49,346 bases of DNA from Amycolatopsis echigonensis (GTDB lineage Bacteria; Actinomycetota; Actinomycetes; Mycobacteriales; Pseudonocardiaceae): the NCBI RefSeq assembly GCF_014174495.1, contig NZ_JACJHR010000068.1, positions 1 to 49,346 on the forward strand, written 5' to 3'. This document shows positions 15,519-25,858 of the stretch, one piece after another (within the stretch, counting starts at the first letter, position 1; each line of letters begins with the position of its first letter). Under the pieces are notes generated by a model, which did no database searches, was not told where the DNA came from, and was given only the letters and a program-made list of their open reading frames with translations. The position numbers and the translations under genes are program-made.

Positions 15519-16382
15519 ATGAACACCACTGCCCTCGCCATGGTCCTCGTCGCCGCGGTCGTGCACGCCGCGTGGAACCTCGCCGCCAAACGGGTTTCCG
15601 GCGGCGGTCCGCGCTTCGTCTGGCTGTACTACACGGTTTCGGCGATCGGGATGCTCCCGGTGATCGCGGTCGCGCTGGCCGTCGAACCCGAACGTCCACA
15701 GTGGACTTGGCTGCTCGCCGCGCTGGTCACCGCGGTGCTGCACGTGGTCTACGGAATCGTGCTGCAGCGCGGTTACGAGGTCGGCGACCTGTCGATCGTC
15801 TACCCGCTGGCCCGCGGCACCGGGCCGCTGGTGTCGGTGCTCGTGGCCGTTCTGGTCCTGGGCGAACGGCCCGGCGTGCTCGGGCTGATCGGCGCCTTCC
15901 TGGTCGTCTCGGGCGTCCTGGTGATCAGTCTCGGCGGCAGCACCGGCGACGCGAAGGCCCGTCGCGCCGGCGTGTTCTACGGCGTCGCCACCGGAACGGT
16001 CATCGCGGCATACACGCTGTGGGACGCGCACTCGGTGACGTCGCTCGGCGTGCCTCCGCTCGTCTATTTCGGCGGAGGCGCGATCGGCCAGAGCATCCTG
16101 CTGGCGCCGACCGCCGCCCGCGGCCGGTCCGAGATCACGCGGCTGTGGCGGGACCATCGGCGCGAGGTGCTGATCGTCGGGCTCGCCTCGCCCGCGGGAT
16201 ACCTGCTGGTCCTGTACGCCCTGCGGATCGCGCCGGTCAGCCTCGTCGCTCCGGCGCGCGAGTTGTCGATCGTCTTCGGCGGGGTCGCCGCCTGGCTCGT
16301 GCTCCGCGAGCGCAACGCGGTCCGCCGGCTCGCCGGATCGCTCGTGGTGCTGGCCGGGATCGCTGCGATTGCGGTCGCCTGA
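15519..16382 (+). CDS. EamA/DMT-superfamily exporter under riboswitch control
   Basis: A 287-residue protein of two EamA repeats with about ten membrane helices: MNTTALAMVLVAAVVHAAWN in the first, and IVYPLARGTGPLVSVLVAVLV with GERPG closing the first half. The second half repeats the pattern (SLVAPARELSIVFGGVAAWLVLRER). This is the drug/metabolite transporter fold and likely exports a small metabolite. GAAAGGG lies 5 nt upstream of the ATG and is part of the riboswitch expression platform. Known guanidine exporters on ykkC RNAs are mostly short SMR proteins. A two-repeat EamA member is a plausible functional equivalent. The substrate is inferred only from the riboswitch. Confidence 0.88.
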   Translation: MNTTALAMVLVAAVVHAAWNLAAKRVSGGGPRFVWLYYTVSAIGMLPVIAVALAVEPERPQWTWLLAALVTAVLHVVYGIVLQRGYEVGDLSIVYPLARGTGPLVSVLVAVLVLGERPGVLGLIGAFLVVSGVLVISLGGSTGDAKARRAGVFYGVATGTVIAAYTLWDAHSVTSLGVPPLVYFGGGAIGQSILLAPTAARGRSEITRLWRDHRREVLIVGLASPAGYLLVLYALRIAPVSLVAPARELSIVFGGVAAWLVLRERNAVRRLAGSLVVLAGIAAIAVA

Positions 16383-16392
16383 GCGGCTCGGG

Positions 16393-16398
16393 TAGGCA
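16393..16398 (+). promoter_or_regulatory. -10-like box TAGGCA before the VOC gene
   Basis: Sits 6 nt upstream of the ATG. The AGGAG that overlaps it is only 2 nt from the ATG, too close for a normal Shine-Dalgarno, so leaderless expression is likelier. Confidence 0.4.
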
Positions 16399-16404
16399 GG
16401 AGCC

Positions 16405-16779
16405 ATGGACGTACTGAGCAGCCGGGTGCTGATCCACCCCCGCGACCACGAGGTGTCGACCGCGTTCTACCGCGATGTCCTCGGCCTCGCGGTCGAGCGC
16501 GAGTTCCCTGGCGGCACGCGGTTCTTCGCCGGCGGCGGGTCGATCGAGGTGGTCGGCACCGGCGAGACCGGGCCCGGTCCGGACGTCAATCTGTTCCTGC
16601 AGGTCCGCGACCTCCCGGCGACGCTGGCCGAACTGGCCGGGCGCGGGGTCGAGCCGGTGCGCGAGGCCCGGCGCGAACCGTGGGGCACCGACGAGGCGTG
16701 GATCGCCGACCCGGACGGGCTGCGGATCGTGCTCGTCGAGGTCCCGGAGGACCACCCGTTGCGCCGAGACAAGCGCTAG
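16405..16779 (+). CDS. VOC-family (glyoxalase/dioxygenase-fold) protein
   Basis: A 124-residue single-chain VOC protein with two beta-alpha-beta-beta-beta units. The first contains SRVLIHPRDHEVSTAFYRDVLGL, and the second ends DEAWIADPDGLRIVLVEVPEDH, the usual final strand carrying a metal-ligand glutamate. It may be a metal-dependent lyase, dioxygenase or antibiotic-binding protein. The substrate is unknown. It converges with the following methyltransferase so tightly that both stop codons share the tetramer CTAG. Confidence 0.85.
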   Translation: MDVLSSRVLIHPRDHEVSTAFYRDVLGLAVEREFPGGTRFFAGGGSIEVVGTGETGPGPDVNLFLQVRDLPATLAELAGRGVEPVREARREPWGTDEAWIADPDGLRIVLVEVPEDHPLRRDKR

Positions 16780-17387
16780 CCCGGTTTCACGGCCCGGAGC
16801 TGGGCGGCGAGCGCGGCGAATCCCGGCGGGTCCCAGGTCCAGGTCTGCAGGTCGGTGAATCCGGCGGCGGCGGCTTCGTCGGCCAGCTCGTGCCGAGTCA
16901 CCGGAAGCCACTTCTCGTGCGCCGAGAGCAGCAGCCGTCCGCCTGGCCGCAGCACGCGGAACAGCTCGGCGAAGCCGGCCGGACGGTCTTCCCAGAGCTG
17001 GACGTTGTTCACGGTCAGCACGACATCCGCGGACGCGTCCGCGCAGCCGGTGCGGGCCGCGTCGCCCGCGCGCACCTCGGCGCGGTCGCCGCAGCGGTCC
17101 GTGCAGAGGTCGCGCATCTCCGCCGAGGGTTCGACGCCGATCACCTCGCCGGCGAGTTTGCTCGCCGCGTCGAGGCCGACCCCTGGTCCGGGGCCGATGA
17201 CGAGCACGGTTTCGTCGGGTTCGAGACGGGCCAGATCGACGATGCGGTGCTCGGTCGCGGCGTTGCCGGCCGCCATCAGCTTCCCGCCGAGCCTGCCCAG
17301 CAGGCCGCTGGGGTGGCCGAAGGCACGGTCGAGCGCGGCGTCGAGGACGCCGGGACCGGGCGGCGAGGGGGAGGGTGAAGTGGTCAT
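16776..17387 (-). CDS. Class I SAM-dependent methyltransferase
   Basis: A 203-residue Rossmann methyltransferase. Motif I is VLVIGPGPGVGL (about 62-73), followed by the acidic tip GVEPS, motif II/III around DVVLTVNNVQLWED, and motif post-III LRPGGRLLLSAHE. The substrate is unknown, but the Methyltransf_11 layout suggests a small molecule or lipid. It starts 116 nt from the lepA GTG on the opposite strand. Its TAG overlaps the VOC gene's TAG in a CTAG. Confidence 0.88.
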   Translation of the reverse strand: MTTSPSPSPPGPGVLDAALDRAFGHPSGLLGRLGGKLMAAGNAATEHRIVDLARLEPDETVLVIGPGPGVGLDAASKLAGEVIGVEPSAEMRDLCTDRCGDRAEVRAGDAARTGCADASADVVLTVNNVQLWEDRPAGFAELFRVLRPGGRLLLSAHEKWLPVTRHELADEAAAAGFTDLQTWTWDPPGFAALAAQLRAVKPG

Positions 17388-17503
17388 GCTTCGAGGTCAT
17401 CACGAGACGCGCGGGGCCGCATCGGGGATGACCCCCACCCGCACCCGGAGGTCCATGGGACGATGGGGTACGGACATCCCCCACCATCCCGAGGACAGCC
17501 CGA

Positions 17504-19354
<1,851 letters not shown>

Positions 19355-19369
19355 TCCACCTTCGGGTGA

Positions 19370-19403
19370 ACGGCGGCTCCGGGATTCCGGAGCCGCCGTT
19401 TTT
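19370..19403 (+). terminator. lepA intrinsic terminator
   Basis: ACGGCGGCTCCG and CGGAGCCGCCGT make a 12-bp perfect stem followed by TTTT. It lies 16 nt after the lepA stop. Confidence 0.92.
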
Positions 19404-19472
19404 GTCGGTGGCGGCTGGTGTCCTCAATTGCGGACCGGGACTCTCTGGCGCGAACAGGGAAAGGAGAGCACC

Positions 19473-20039
19473 ATGACGGTCATGGCGGAAATCCAGAATC
19501 CTCCCGGGTCGGGACCCATGACGGTGCATGACCTCGAGGGGATGCCGCAGGATGGCCGCCGTTACGAACTCATCGACGGAGTGCTGCTGGTGACTCCGGC
19601 ACCCGGATACCGCCATCAGAAGATCGGGTACCGGCTCTACCACGTGCTGGAGGCGGCTTGCCCGCCGGAGTTCGACGTCCTCGGCGCACCATTCGCCGTG
19701 CACGTCGGCGACCGCATGGAGCTGCAACCGGATGTTCTGGTCGGCCGCAGCGAGGACTTCACCGCCAAGGATCTGCCAGTGCCACCCGTCCTCGCCGTCG
19801 AGATTCTGTCGCCGAGCACGTCGATCCACGACCTGAACACCAAGAAGGCCGTCTACGAACGCCTGAGGGTGCCGAGTTATTGGGTGATCGACCCGGCCGC
19901 ACCCGAGCTGACTGTGTTCGAACTCGACGAGGACGGCTGTTACCAGCAGACCGCCAAGGCCGCGGGAGCCGAGGTATTCGAAGCGCGGCAGCCGTTCCCA
20001 GTCCGGGTAGTGCCCGAGGTGCTTGTCGAGAGGGGCTGA
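19473..20039 (+). CDS. Uma2-family (DUF820) PD-(D/E)xK nuclease-like protein
   Basis: A 188-residue member of the Uma2 restriction-endonuclease-like family. The catalytic pattern is complete: E32 in YELIDG, PD at 86-87 in ELQPDVLV, E110 in LAVEILSPST and K124/K125 with a downstream tyrosine. The biological role of these common actinobacterial proteins is poorly known, and a nuclease function is inferred from the fold. The ATG is set by AAGGAGA about 5 nt upstream. Transcription is separate from lepA, whose terminator lies between. Confidence 0.9.
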   Translation: MTVMAEIQNPPGSGPMTVHDLEGMPQDGRRYELIDGVLLVTPAPGYRHQKIGYRLYHVLEAACPPEFDVLGAPFAVHVGDRMELQPDVLVGRSEDFTAKDLPVPPVLAVEILSPSTSIHDLNTKKAVYERLRVPSYWVIDPAAPELTVFELDEDGCYQQTAKAAGAEVFEARQPFPVRVVPEVLVERG

Positions 20040-20048
20040 TCGGTTCGG

Positions 20049-20495
20049 TCAGCCGTTCCCGATGATCTTGCCCACCTCCACGAACACCGCAGCCCGACGC
20101 TCGGCGGCCATCACCCGGTCGTACTCATCCCAGTCGTCGTGGGTGCCGGTGGCGGCTCGGAACACTTCGCGCAGCAGGGGCGGGAGGCCGTCGGCCGGGA
20201 AGGAGGGGTCGGGGTCGTCCGGGCCGATCAGGCGGACCGGGCCGGTCACGGAGAGCCAGCGCCAGCCGCGGCGGAACGTCACGGTCGCGTGACCGTTGCG
20301 GCGCAGCAGCGTGAGCTTGTGCGCGCCGCCGACGGCGACGAAGCCCACGCTCGGCTTGCCGGTCACCGGGTCGTCGAGGATGCCCGCGTTCACCACGGAC
20401 GCGTGCACGGTGCCGTCGGCGCGGGTCGTGGCCACGGTGGCCAGGCCGTTCTCCTCGACCGTCAGCGCGCGGAGCTGTTCCAGGGTTGCCGTCAT
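20049..20495 (-). CDS. PPOX-class (pyridoxamine oxidase-like, probably F420-dependent) oxidoreductase
   Basis: A 148-residue split-barrel flavin/F420 protein. It reads LTVEENGLATVATTRADGTVHASVVNAGIL, GFVAVGGAHKLTLLRRNGHATVTF, then GWRWLSVTGPVRLIG. This is the pattern of TIGR036xx F420-dependent PPOX proteins in actinobacteria. The cofactor is inferred and the substrate unknown. The ATG at 20495 is chosen for family length, with an in-frame ATG at 20531 as alternative. It diverges from the nitronate monooxygenase gene with about 60 nt between. Confidence 0.82.
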   Translation of the reverse strand: MTATLEQLRALTVEENGLATVATTRADGTVHASVVNAGILDDPVTGKPSVGFVAVGGAHKLTLLRRNGHATVTFRRGWRWLSVTGPVRLIGPDDPDPSFPADGLPPLLREVFRAATGTHDDWDEYDRVMAAERRAAVFVEVGKIIGNG

Positions 20496-20542
20496 GCTCT
20501 TCTGCAACGCGGCGGTGACCCGGCGCATTTCCGGTCCGGCAC

Positions 20543-20548
20543 TAGGCT
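20543..20548 (+). promoter_or_regulatory. -10 box TAGGCT of leaderless nitronate monooxygenase gene
   Basis: TAGGCT lies 7 nt before the ATG and no Shine-Dalgarno is present. Confidence 0.55.
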
Positions 20549-20555
20549 CGGGGAC

Positions 20556-21605
20556 ATGTTCGATGATCTCGAGTTCCCGGTGATCGTGGCGCCGATGGCG
20601 GGCGGGCCGACGACTCCGCAGCTGGTCGGCGCCGTCACGGAGGCGGGCGGGTTCGGTTTCCTCGCTGCCGGTTACCTCCGCCCGGAGACGCTGGACGCCC
20701 AGATCGCGCACACCGCCGACCTCACCGGCGGCCGGTTCGGCGTCAACCTGTTCGTCCCCGGCGGCCGGTCGGTGGCCGACCTCAGTGCGCACCGGGAACG
20801 GTTGCTGGCCGAGGCCGTGCGGTACGGCGTCGAGCTCGGCGACCCGGTCTGGGACGACGACGAGTACCCGGCGAAACTCGACCTCGTCGTGCGGCACCGG
20901 GTTCCGGTCGTGTCGTTCACCTTCGGCGCGCCGACGTCCGCCGAGGTGCAGCGCATCCACGAGGCTGGCGGCAAGGTCGCGGTGACGGTCACGAATCCGG
21001 AGGAAGCCGACCTCGCTGCCGCGCGCGGAGCCGACGCGCTGGTCGTGCAGGGCTTCGAAGCGGGCGGACACCGCGGTCTGTTCACCGACGACCCGGGCAA
21101 CCCGGCCGGTGGCGAGGAGTACGGCCTGCTCGCGCTCCTGCGTCTGCTCGGCGCGCGCACGAGCCTGCCGTTGATCGCGGCCGGCGGACTGGTCAACGGC
21201 GCCGACGTCGCGGCGGTGCTGGCTGCCGGCGCGTCGGCGGCGCAGATGGGCACGGCTTTCCTGCTCGCGACCGAAGCCGGCACCGGCGACACCCAGCGAC
21301 GAGCGCTCGCCGAGGCTGGCCGGACGACGGCGTTCACGCGCGCCTTCAGCGGACGCCCGGCGCGCGGCATGGTGAACCGCGTCCTGAGCGACCTCTCCGC
21401 GGACGCACCCTCCGCGTACCCGCAGCTGCACCACCTGAGCAAGCCGGTCCGCGCGGCGGCCGCCAAAGCCGGTGACCCGGAGGCGATGTCACTGTGGGCC
21501 GGGCAGACCTACCCGCTCGCCGGCGACGGCTCGGCGGCCTCGATCATGGCCCGCCTGCGCACGGAAGCGAAAGCGGCAGCGGAACGGCTCGACCGGTTGC
21601 GCTGA
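20556..21605 (+). CDS. Nitronate monooxygenase (2-nitropropane dioxygenase family)
   Basis: A 349-residue FMN TIM-barrel enzyme. The start FPVIVAPMAGGPTTP, the loop VVQGFEAGGHRG with catalytic H172, and LIAAGGLVNGADVAAVLAAGASAAQMGTAFL in the FMN-phosphate region are typical of class I nitronate monooxygenases. These oxidise nitronates such as propionate 3-nitronate. A detoxifying role is inferred. A TAGGCT box fixes the start. There is no obvious operon partner downstream. Confidence 0.92.
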   Translation: MFDDLEFPVIVAPMAGGPTTPQLVGAVTEAGGFGFLAAGYLRPETLDAQIAHTADLTGGRFGVNLFVPGGRSVADLSAHRERLLAEAVRYGVELGDPVWDDDEYPAKLDLVVRHRVPVVSFTFGAPTSAEVQRIHEAGGKVAVTVTNPEEADLAAARGADALVVQGFEAGGHRGLFTDDPGNPAGGEEYGLLALLRLLGARTSLPLIAAGGLVNGADVAAVLAAGASAAQMGTAFLLATEAGTGDTQRRALAEAGRTTAFTRAFSGRPARGMVNRVLSDLSADAPSAYPQLHHLSKPVRAAAAKAGDPEAMSLWAGQTYPLAGDGSAASIMARLRTEAKAAAERLDRLR

Positions 21606-21984
21606 GACGCCTGCCGCGGTGTGGACAGGAACCGTGACGGCTCGGCCGGTTGCGGTGTTCGGAACACTCGATGGAATTGCTGGCAGCGCTGAGGTTTCCA
21701 GCGCGGCTGGAGGCGTTCGAGTGCTGACTCGGTGTGGCTGAGCGCCTCCGCCGACCATGCGTGATCCGGTCCGGTCGCAGGCAGTGATGGCGACGCGGTG
21801 GCACCGTGCGCTCGCGGGTCGGGAACCGTGCCTGAAGGTGCACTCGGCTAAGGGGTCGGGCCAGCGAAGGCCGAGCCGATGGGCGGGGCCGAGACGGTCG
21901 GTCGCGGGTGAGCAGAACCAGCGACGCCGGAATTCCCGAGCGGACGGGGGCCAAGACGAGCCAGCGCAATCAGCAGCAGCGCAC
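21606..21984. other. Gene-free stretch with nested inverted repeats
   Basis: I see no coding frame with normal composition. GTGTTCGGAACAC (21655-21667) is a perfect inverted repeat around one base. CCAGC-GCG-GCTGG and a longer ACTCGA...TCGAGT pairing follow, so this part can extrude a cruciform. The rest shows nothing I can name. Confidence 0.4.
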
Positions 21985-22022
21985 AAGAAAACGCGGGGGA
22001 CGCCCTCAAAGCGTCCCCCGCG
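21985..22022 (-). terminator. Terminator of the amino-acid permease gene
   Basis: CGCGGGGGACGC and GCGTCCCCCGCG form a 12-bp stem with a 7-nt loop. In the permease direction TTTTCTT follows at once. Confidence 0.92.
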
Positions 22023-22036
22023 CCGAACGAGAAGAA

Positions 22037-23527
22037 TCAGTCCGAAGTGGACTTCAGCCCGCCAGGTTCCCCGTCGCCGGAACCAGCGTCCTCGCCTCGT
22101 TCCATCAGCGAGTGGCGTTTGCCGTAGGCGAAGTAGATCGCCATGCCGATCACGAACCAGATCGCGAAGCGCAGCCACGTTTCCGGCTTCAGGAACGTGA
22201 TCAGCCAGATCGAGAAGATCACCCCGATGACCGGGACCACCGGCATGCCCGGCGTCTTGAACGTGCGCGGCAGGTCGGGGCGCTTGTAGCGCAGCACGAT
22301 CACCGCGAGGCACACGACCACGAAGGCCAGCAGGATGCCGATGTTCGTCAGTTCCGCGGCCTCGCCGATCGGCAGCACGCCCGCGATCAGGGCGGACGCG
22401 GCGCCCAGGATCCACGTGATGCGCGAAGGGACCTTGCGCACCGGATGGGTCTTCGAGAACCACTTCGGCAGCAGGCCGTCGCGGCTCATCGAGTAGCCCA
22501 CGCGCGTCGCGCCCATCAAGAACGTGAACAGCACCGTCAGGATGCCGATGATCGCGCCCACCGCGATGATCGCGCCCAGCCAGCCGAGGCCGACCTTCGC
22601 GAACGCGCTCGAGAACGCCGCTTCCGGGTTGATGTCGGTGTACTTCACCATGCCGGTCAGGACCAGGCAGGCCAGCACGTACAGCACCATCGAGATCGCC
22701 AGCGAGTAGATGATCGCCTTCGGCATGTGCTTCTGGGAGTCCTGCGACTCCTCGGCCGCGGTGGACATGGCGTCGTAGCCGAAGACCGCGAAGAACACTG
22801 TTGCCGCGCCGGTGAAAGCGCCGCTGAGCCCGAACGGGAAGAAGTTGCTGTAGTTGCCGCTCTGGATGTGGAAGGCGCCGACCACGATCACCAGCAGCAC
22901 CAGGCCGACCTTCAGGTACACCAGCAGCGTTTCGAACCTCGCCGCGTTCTTCATGCCCTGGTTGAGGATGAACGCGATCAGCAGGCAGAGCAGCGCGGCG
23001 AACAGGTTGATCTTGTACGACCCCGGTGCGACGCCCGCCGGTTCCGTGCCGGGCGCGCCGGACATCCAGTGCGGCAGCGACACGTGCAGGAAACCCAGCA
23101 AATCGTTGAAGTACCCGGAAATCCCGATCGCCACCACGGAGACGATCGCGGTGTACTCCAGCAGCAGGTCCCAGCCGATGAACCAGCCGACGATTTCGCC
23201 GAGCACCGCGTACCCGTAGGTGTAGGCGGAGCCCGCGCGCGGGATGAGCCCGGCGAACTCGGCGTAGGAGAACGCCGCCGCGGCGCTCGCGATGCCCGCG
23301 ATCAGGAACGAGATCAGCACCGCCGGGCCCGCGGTCTTGTTCGCGACCGCCCCGGCGAGCGAGAAGATGCCCGCGCCGATGATGCCGCCGACGCCGATCG
23401 CGGTCAGCTGCCGCAAGCCGAGCGTGCGCTGCAGGCCGCTTTCCCCGACCTGCTCGATGGTTTCGATCGGCTTCCGCCGGAAGATCCCGGTCCCGGAGCC
23501 CAGGTTAGGGCCGCGCGGAGCTGACAT
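22037..23527 (-). CDS. APC-superfamily cationic amino-acid transporter (CAT type)
   Basis: A 496-residue permease with about 12-14 helices. The N-terminal cytoplasmic stretch RRKPIETIEQVGESGLQRTL leads into helix 1 GVGGIIGAGIFSLAG, the unwound substrate-binding segment of APC transporters. SYAEFAGLIPRAGSAYTYGY and FFAVFGYDAMSTAAEES are CAT-subfamily signatures. It probably imports basic or branched amino acids at the plasma membrane. The ATG has GAGGAGA 6 nt upstream. It is transcribed alone, with its own terminator. Confidence 0.93.
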   Translation of the reverse strand: MSAPRGPNLGSGTGIFRRKPIETIEQVGESGLQRTLGLRQLTAIGVGGIIGAGIFSLAGAVANKTAGPAVLISFLIAGIASAAAAFSYAEFAGLIPRAGSAYTYGYAVLGEIVGWFIGWDLLLEYTAIVSVVAIGISGYFNDLLGFLHVSLPHWMSGAPGTEPAGVAPGSYKINLFAALLCLLIAFILNQGMKNAARFETLLVYLKVGLVLLVIVVGAFHIQSGNYSNFFPFGLSGAFTGAATVFFAVFGYDAMSTAAEESQDSQKHMPKAIIYSLAISMVLYVLACLVLTGMVKYTDINPEAAFSSAFAKVGLGWLGAIIAVGAIIGILTVLFTFLMGATRVGYSMSRDGLLPKWFSKTHPVRKVPSRITWILGAASALIAGVLPIGEAAELTNIGILLAFVVVCLAVIVLRYKRPDLPRTFKTPGMPVVPVIGVIFSIWLITFLKPETWLRFAIWFVIGMAIYFAYGKRHSLMERGEDAGSGDGEPGGLKSTSD

Positions 23528-23647
23528 CGATGTCTCCTCAGACTGGTGGTTCGCCGGACCCGGGTTCCGGGCCCTGGCAGGGCACCGTACCCGGAGGTAC
23601 CGCGCCTGTCACCGACTCCGTAGTGTGACGATGTCGACGGCCCTGCG

Positions 23648-24670
23648 TCACCCAGTCGCGGAGTCGTCCTCGGCGTCGCTGACCGTGGGCGCCGGACGCG
23701 CGGCCGAGCGGACCGCGCCCGCGGCGAAGAACGTGAGCAGCTCCGCGACCTCGGCCGGATCGTCCAATTGCGGGCAGTGGCCCCAGTCCTCGCGCACGAC
23801 GAGCCTGCTGTGCGGCACCAGCGTGTGCAGCTTCCGCCCGGACGCGGCCGTCACCAGCTTGTCCTTGCCGCACGCGACCGCGAGCAGCGGGATCCGGATC
23901 AGGTCGAGCCGGTAGGCGTCGGCGAGTTCGGCGACGAGCTGCCGAGCCTGTTCGAGCCGCGACGTGGTGGCCCGGTAGTCGGGGAAGAGCGTGGTGAAAC
24001 GGCGGACCTGACCCGCGTCCGCCTGTCGCGAGTCGGCGTAGAGGATCCGCGGCACGAGCTGTCCGGCCACCGCGCGGACCAGGAAACCCGGCACTGGCAA
24101 CGGAAGCGAGGAGTACAGCCGCAGCGGCAGCGGATTGCGGCCGACCGTGCGCACCAGCCACGAGTCGACGAAACCGGGCGCGGCGATGGACACCACGCCG
24201 GCGGTCGGCAGCCGGTGGTTCTGCGCCGCGCGCAGGCTCATCGTGCCGCCGAGCGAGTTGCCCGCGAGCACGACGGGGCCGAGCACGGCTTGCTCGCGCA
24301 CGACCGCGGCGGTGAACGCGTCGAGCTGCGGCAGCATCGGGCCGGGGCGCAGCGGCTGCGCCTCGCCGAAGCCGGGAAGATCGACAGCGACCGCGGCGAT
24401 GCCCGCGGCGGCTAGTTCTCCGAGTACCGGACGCCACGTGTCGGCACTGTCGCAATACCCGTGGAGCAACACGAGCCGGGGAGCGCGGGGTTTCTCGGCG
24501 CCCTTGCGGCGCGTGCGCTTGGGTGCGGACGCCTCGGCGACGGGCGGGCCGACCTCGAGCACGCGCGTGCGCATGCCGGCGAACCGCCGGAACGATTCGC
24601 GGATCGGCTCCGGTTCGCTGGGGTGCCGGCCGCCCCGGCCGGCCGGGACTGGCCGCTGCGTCGCGGTCAT
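23648..24670 (-). CDS. Alpha/beta-hydrolase
   Basis: A 340-residue hydrolase with an oxyanion-hole loop LLHGYCDSADTW (70-80), nucleophile S139 in GNSLGG, an acid in ACGKDKLVT and H298 in WGHCPQ. The first 60 residues are basic and disordered (KRTRRKGAEK). Ordinary lipase/esterase or C-C hydrolase activities are possible. The substrate cannot be told. Its ATG has both GGAG and a TAACCT box nearby, so it may be leaderless. Confidence 0.9.
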   Translation of the reverse strand: MTATQRPVPAGRGGRHPSEPEPIRESFRRFAGMRTRVLEVGPPVAEASAPKRTRRKGAEKPRAPRLVLLHGYCDSADTWRPVLGELAAAGIAAVAVDLPGFGEAQPLRPGPMLPQLDAFTAAVVREQAVLGPVVLAGNSLGGTMSLRAAQNHRLPTAGVVSIAAPGFVDSWLVRTVGRNPLPLRLYSSLPLPVPGFLVRAVAGQLVPRILYADSRQADAGQVRRFTTLFPDYRATTSRLEQARQLVAELADAYRLDLIRIPLLAVACGKDKLVTAASGRKLHTLVPHSRLVVREDWGHCPQLDDPAEVAELLTFFAAGAVRSAARPAPTVSDAEDDSATG

Positions 24671-24677
24671 GTTCTCC

Positions 24678-24683
24678 AGGTTA
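24678..24683 (-). promoter_or_regulatory. -10 box TAACCT upstream of the hydrolase
   Basis: On the minus strand TAACCT is 7 nt before the ATG. Confidence 0.45.
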
Positions 24684-24774
24684 ACCGCTCAAGGTCGACT
24701 TCTGGTGGAACTTCGGGGGTCACTATCTGATTGCGAAGCTGGGGTGTTGACGATTCACTGGAGAACAGGTACAA

Positions 24775-24819
24775 GCGCTGGCCCAGGCCCACTTGACGCG
24801 GAAAAGCCCAGGCCAGCGC
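24775..24819 (-). terminator. Hairpin after the quinone oxidoreductase gene
   Basis: GCGCTGGCCTGGGC and GCCTGGGCCAGCGC pair over 14 positions with two wobbles and a 17-nt loop. A short TTGT follows on the minus strand, about 14 nt after the stop codon. Confidence 0.6.
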
Positions 24820-24832
24820 CGTGCGGCCGGGA

Positions 24833-25798
24833 TCAGCGGGTGAACACGATCTTGCCCGCGGTCTCCCCGGCGGCCATCGCGGCGAATCCCGCGGGGGCCT
24901 CCGCAAGGGGGAGCTCGGTGCCGATCTGCGGCTTGATGCCCTTCAGATCGAGGTAGGCGAGCAGGTCGGCCAGCTCGTCGCGGGTGCCCATGGTCGACCC
25001 GAGGACGCGCAGCTGCAGGAAGAACACCCGCTGCAGGTCGGCCGACGGGTCGGGGCCGCTGGTCGAACCGGACACCACGACCACGCCGCCCGGCTTCAGC
25101 GACTTGAGCGTGTGGCCCCAGGTGGCCTTGCCGACGGTTTCGAACACGCCGTCCACCCGCTCGGGCAGCCGCGCGCCGGACTCGAACGTCTGGTGCGCGC
25201 CGACGCTCTCGGCCAGCGCGCGCTTCTCCTCGGTGCGCCCGGTGACCCACACGCGGAACCCGGCCGCGCGGCCGAGCGCGATCAGCGCGGTCGACACCCC
25301 GCCGGACGCGCCCTGCACCAGCATCGTCTGGCCCGGCCGCAGGCCCGACTTCACGAACAGCATCCGGTACGCGGTGAGCCAAGCGGTGCCCATCGTCGCG
25401 GCCTCGGCGAAGGTCAGGCCCGCCGGCTTCGGCACCGCGTTGCGGGCCGGGACCACGACCTGGTCGGCGAAAGTCCCCTGGTGCTTCTCGGTGAGCAGGG
25501 TGCGCTTCGGGTCGAGCGTGTCGTCGCCCTGCCAGCCCGGCGCGTTGATCACCGAATGCAGCACGACCTCGGTGCCGTCGTCGAGCGTTCCCGCTCCGTC
25601 GCAGCCGAGGATCATCGGGAACTGGTCGGGTTTGATGCCGACGCCGCGCAAGGTCCACAGGTCGTGCATGTTCAGGCTGGCGGCTTTGACGTGCACCCGG
25701 ACCCAGCCTTCGGGGACCTCGGGTTCCGGCCGCTCGCCGACGACCAGCGAATCGAGCGGGGACTCGGCGTTGGGTTCCTGCGCGTATACGGCGAACAT
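24833..25798 (-). CDS. Zinc-free MDR-family NADPH:quinone oxidoreductase/alcohol dehydrogenase-like
   Basis: A 321-residue medium-chain dehydrogenase/reductase. It has the N-terminal GroES-like domain (ASLNMHDLWTLRG, FPMILGCDGAGTL) and a Rossmann domain (LVQGASGGVSTALIALGRAAG). The glycine pattern ASGGV and lack of the zinc ligands point to a quinone-reductase-like member. The substrate is unknown. A TAGGTT box 6 nt before the ATG fixes the start. It diverges from the small membrane protein gene with 60 nt between. Confidence 0.9.
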   Translation of the reverse strand: MFAVYAQEPNAESPLDSLVVGERPEPEVPEGWVRVHVKAASLNMHDLWTLRGVGIKPDQFPMILGCDGAGTLDDGTEVVLHSVINAPGWQGDDTLDPKRTLLTEKHQGTFADQVVVPARNAVPKPAGLTFAEAATMGTAWLTAYRMLFVKSGLRPGQTMLVQGASGGVSTALIALGRAAGFRVWVTGRTEEKRALAESVGAHQTFESGARLPERVDGVFETVGKATWGHTLKSLKPGGVVVVSGSTSGPDPSADLQRVFFLQLRVLGSTMGTRDELADLLAYLDLKGIKPQIGTELPLAEAPAGFAAMAAGETAGKIVFTR

Positions 25799-25804
25799 GG
25801 CAGC

Positions 25805-25810
25805 AACCTA
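25805..25810 (-). promoter_or_regulatory. -10 box TAGGTT of leaderless MDR oxidoreductase
   Basis: On the minus strand the box is 6 nt before the ATG, back to back with the plus-strand TAGGCT at 25846. Confidence 0.5.
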
Positions 25811-25845
25811 CCTCCCCTGCCCGCCCCGACGCAGGCGAGCGCGCG

Positions 25846-25851
25846 TAGGCT
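25846..25851 (+). promoter_or_regulatory. -10 box TAGGCT before the small membrane protein
   Basis: Lies 7 nt upstream of the GTG at 25859. It is the main evidence for this small gene's start. Confidence 0.55.
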
Positions 25852-25858
25852 CACACTC

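Noticed and set aside
21544..21969. Minus-strand frame of 141 codons between the nitronate monooxygenase and permease genes
   Set aside because: R/S/P-rich with no start signal and no domain. It overlaps nested inverted repeats.
24747..24775. TTGACG-N17-TACAAG as a plus-strand promoter
   Set aside because: It would point at the 3' end of the minus-strand oxidoreductase and read straight through its terminator hairpin. There is no gene behind it, so chance or a weak antisense RNA is likelier.
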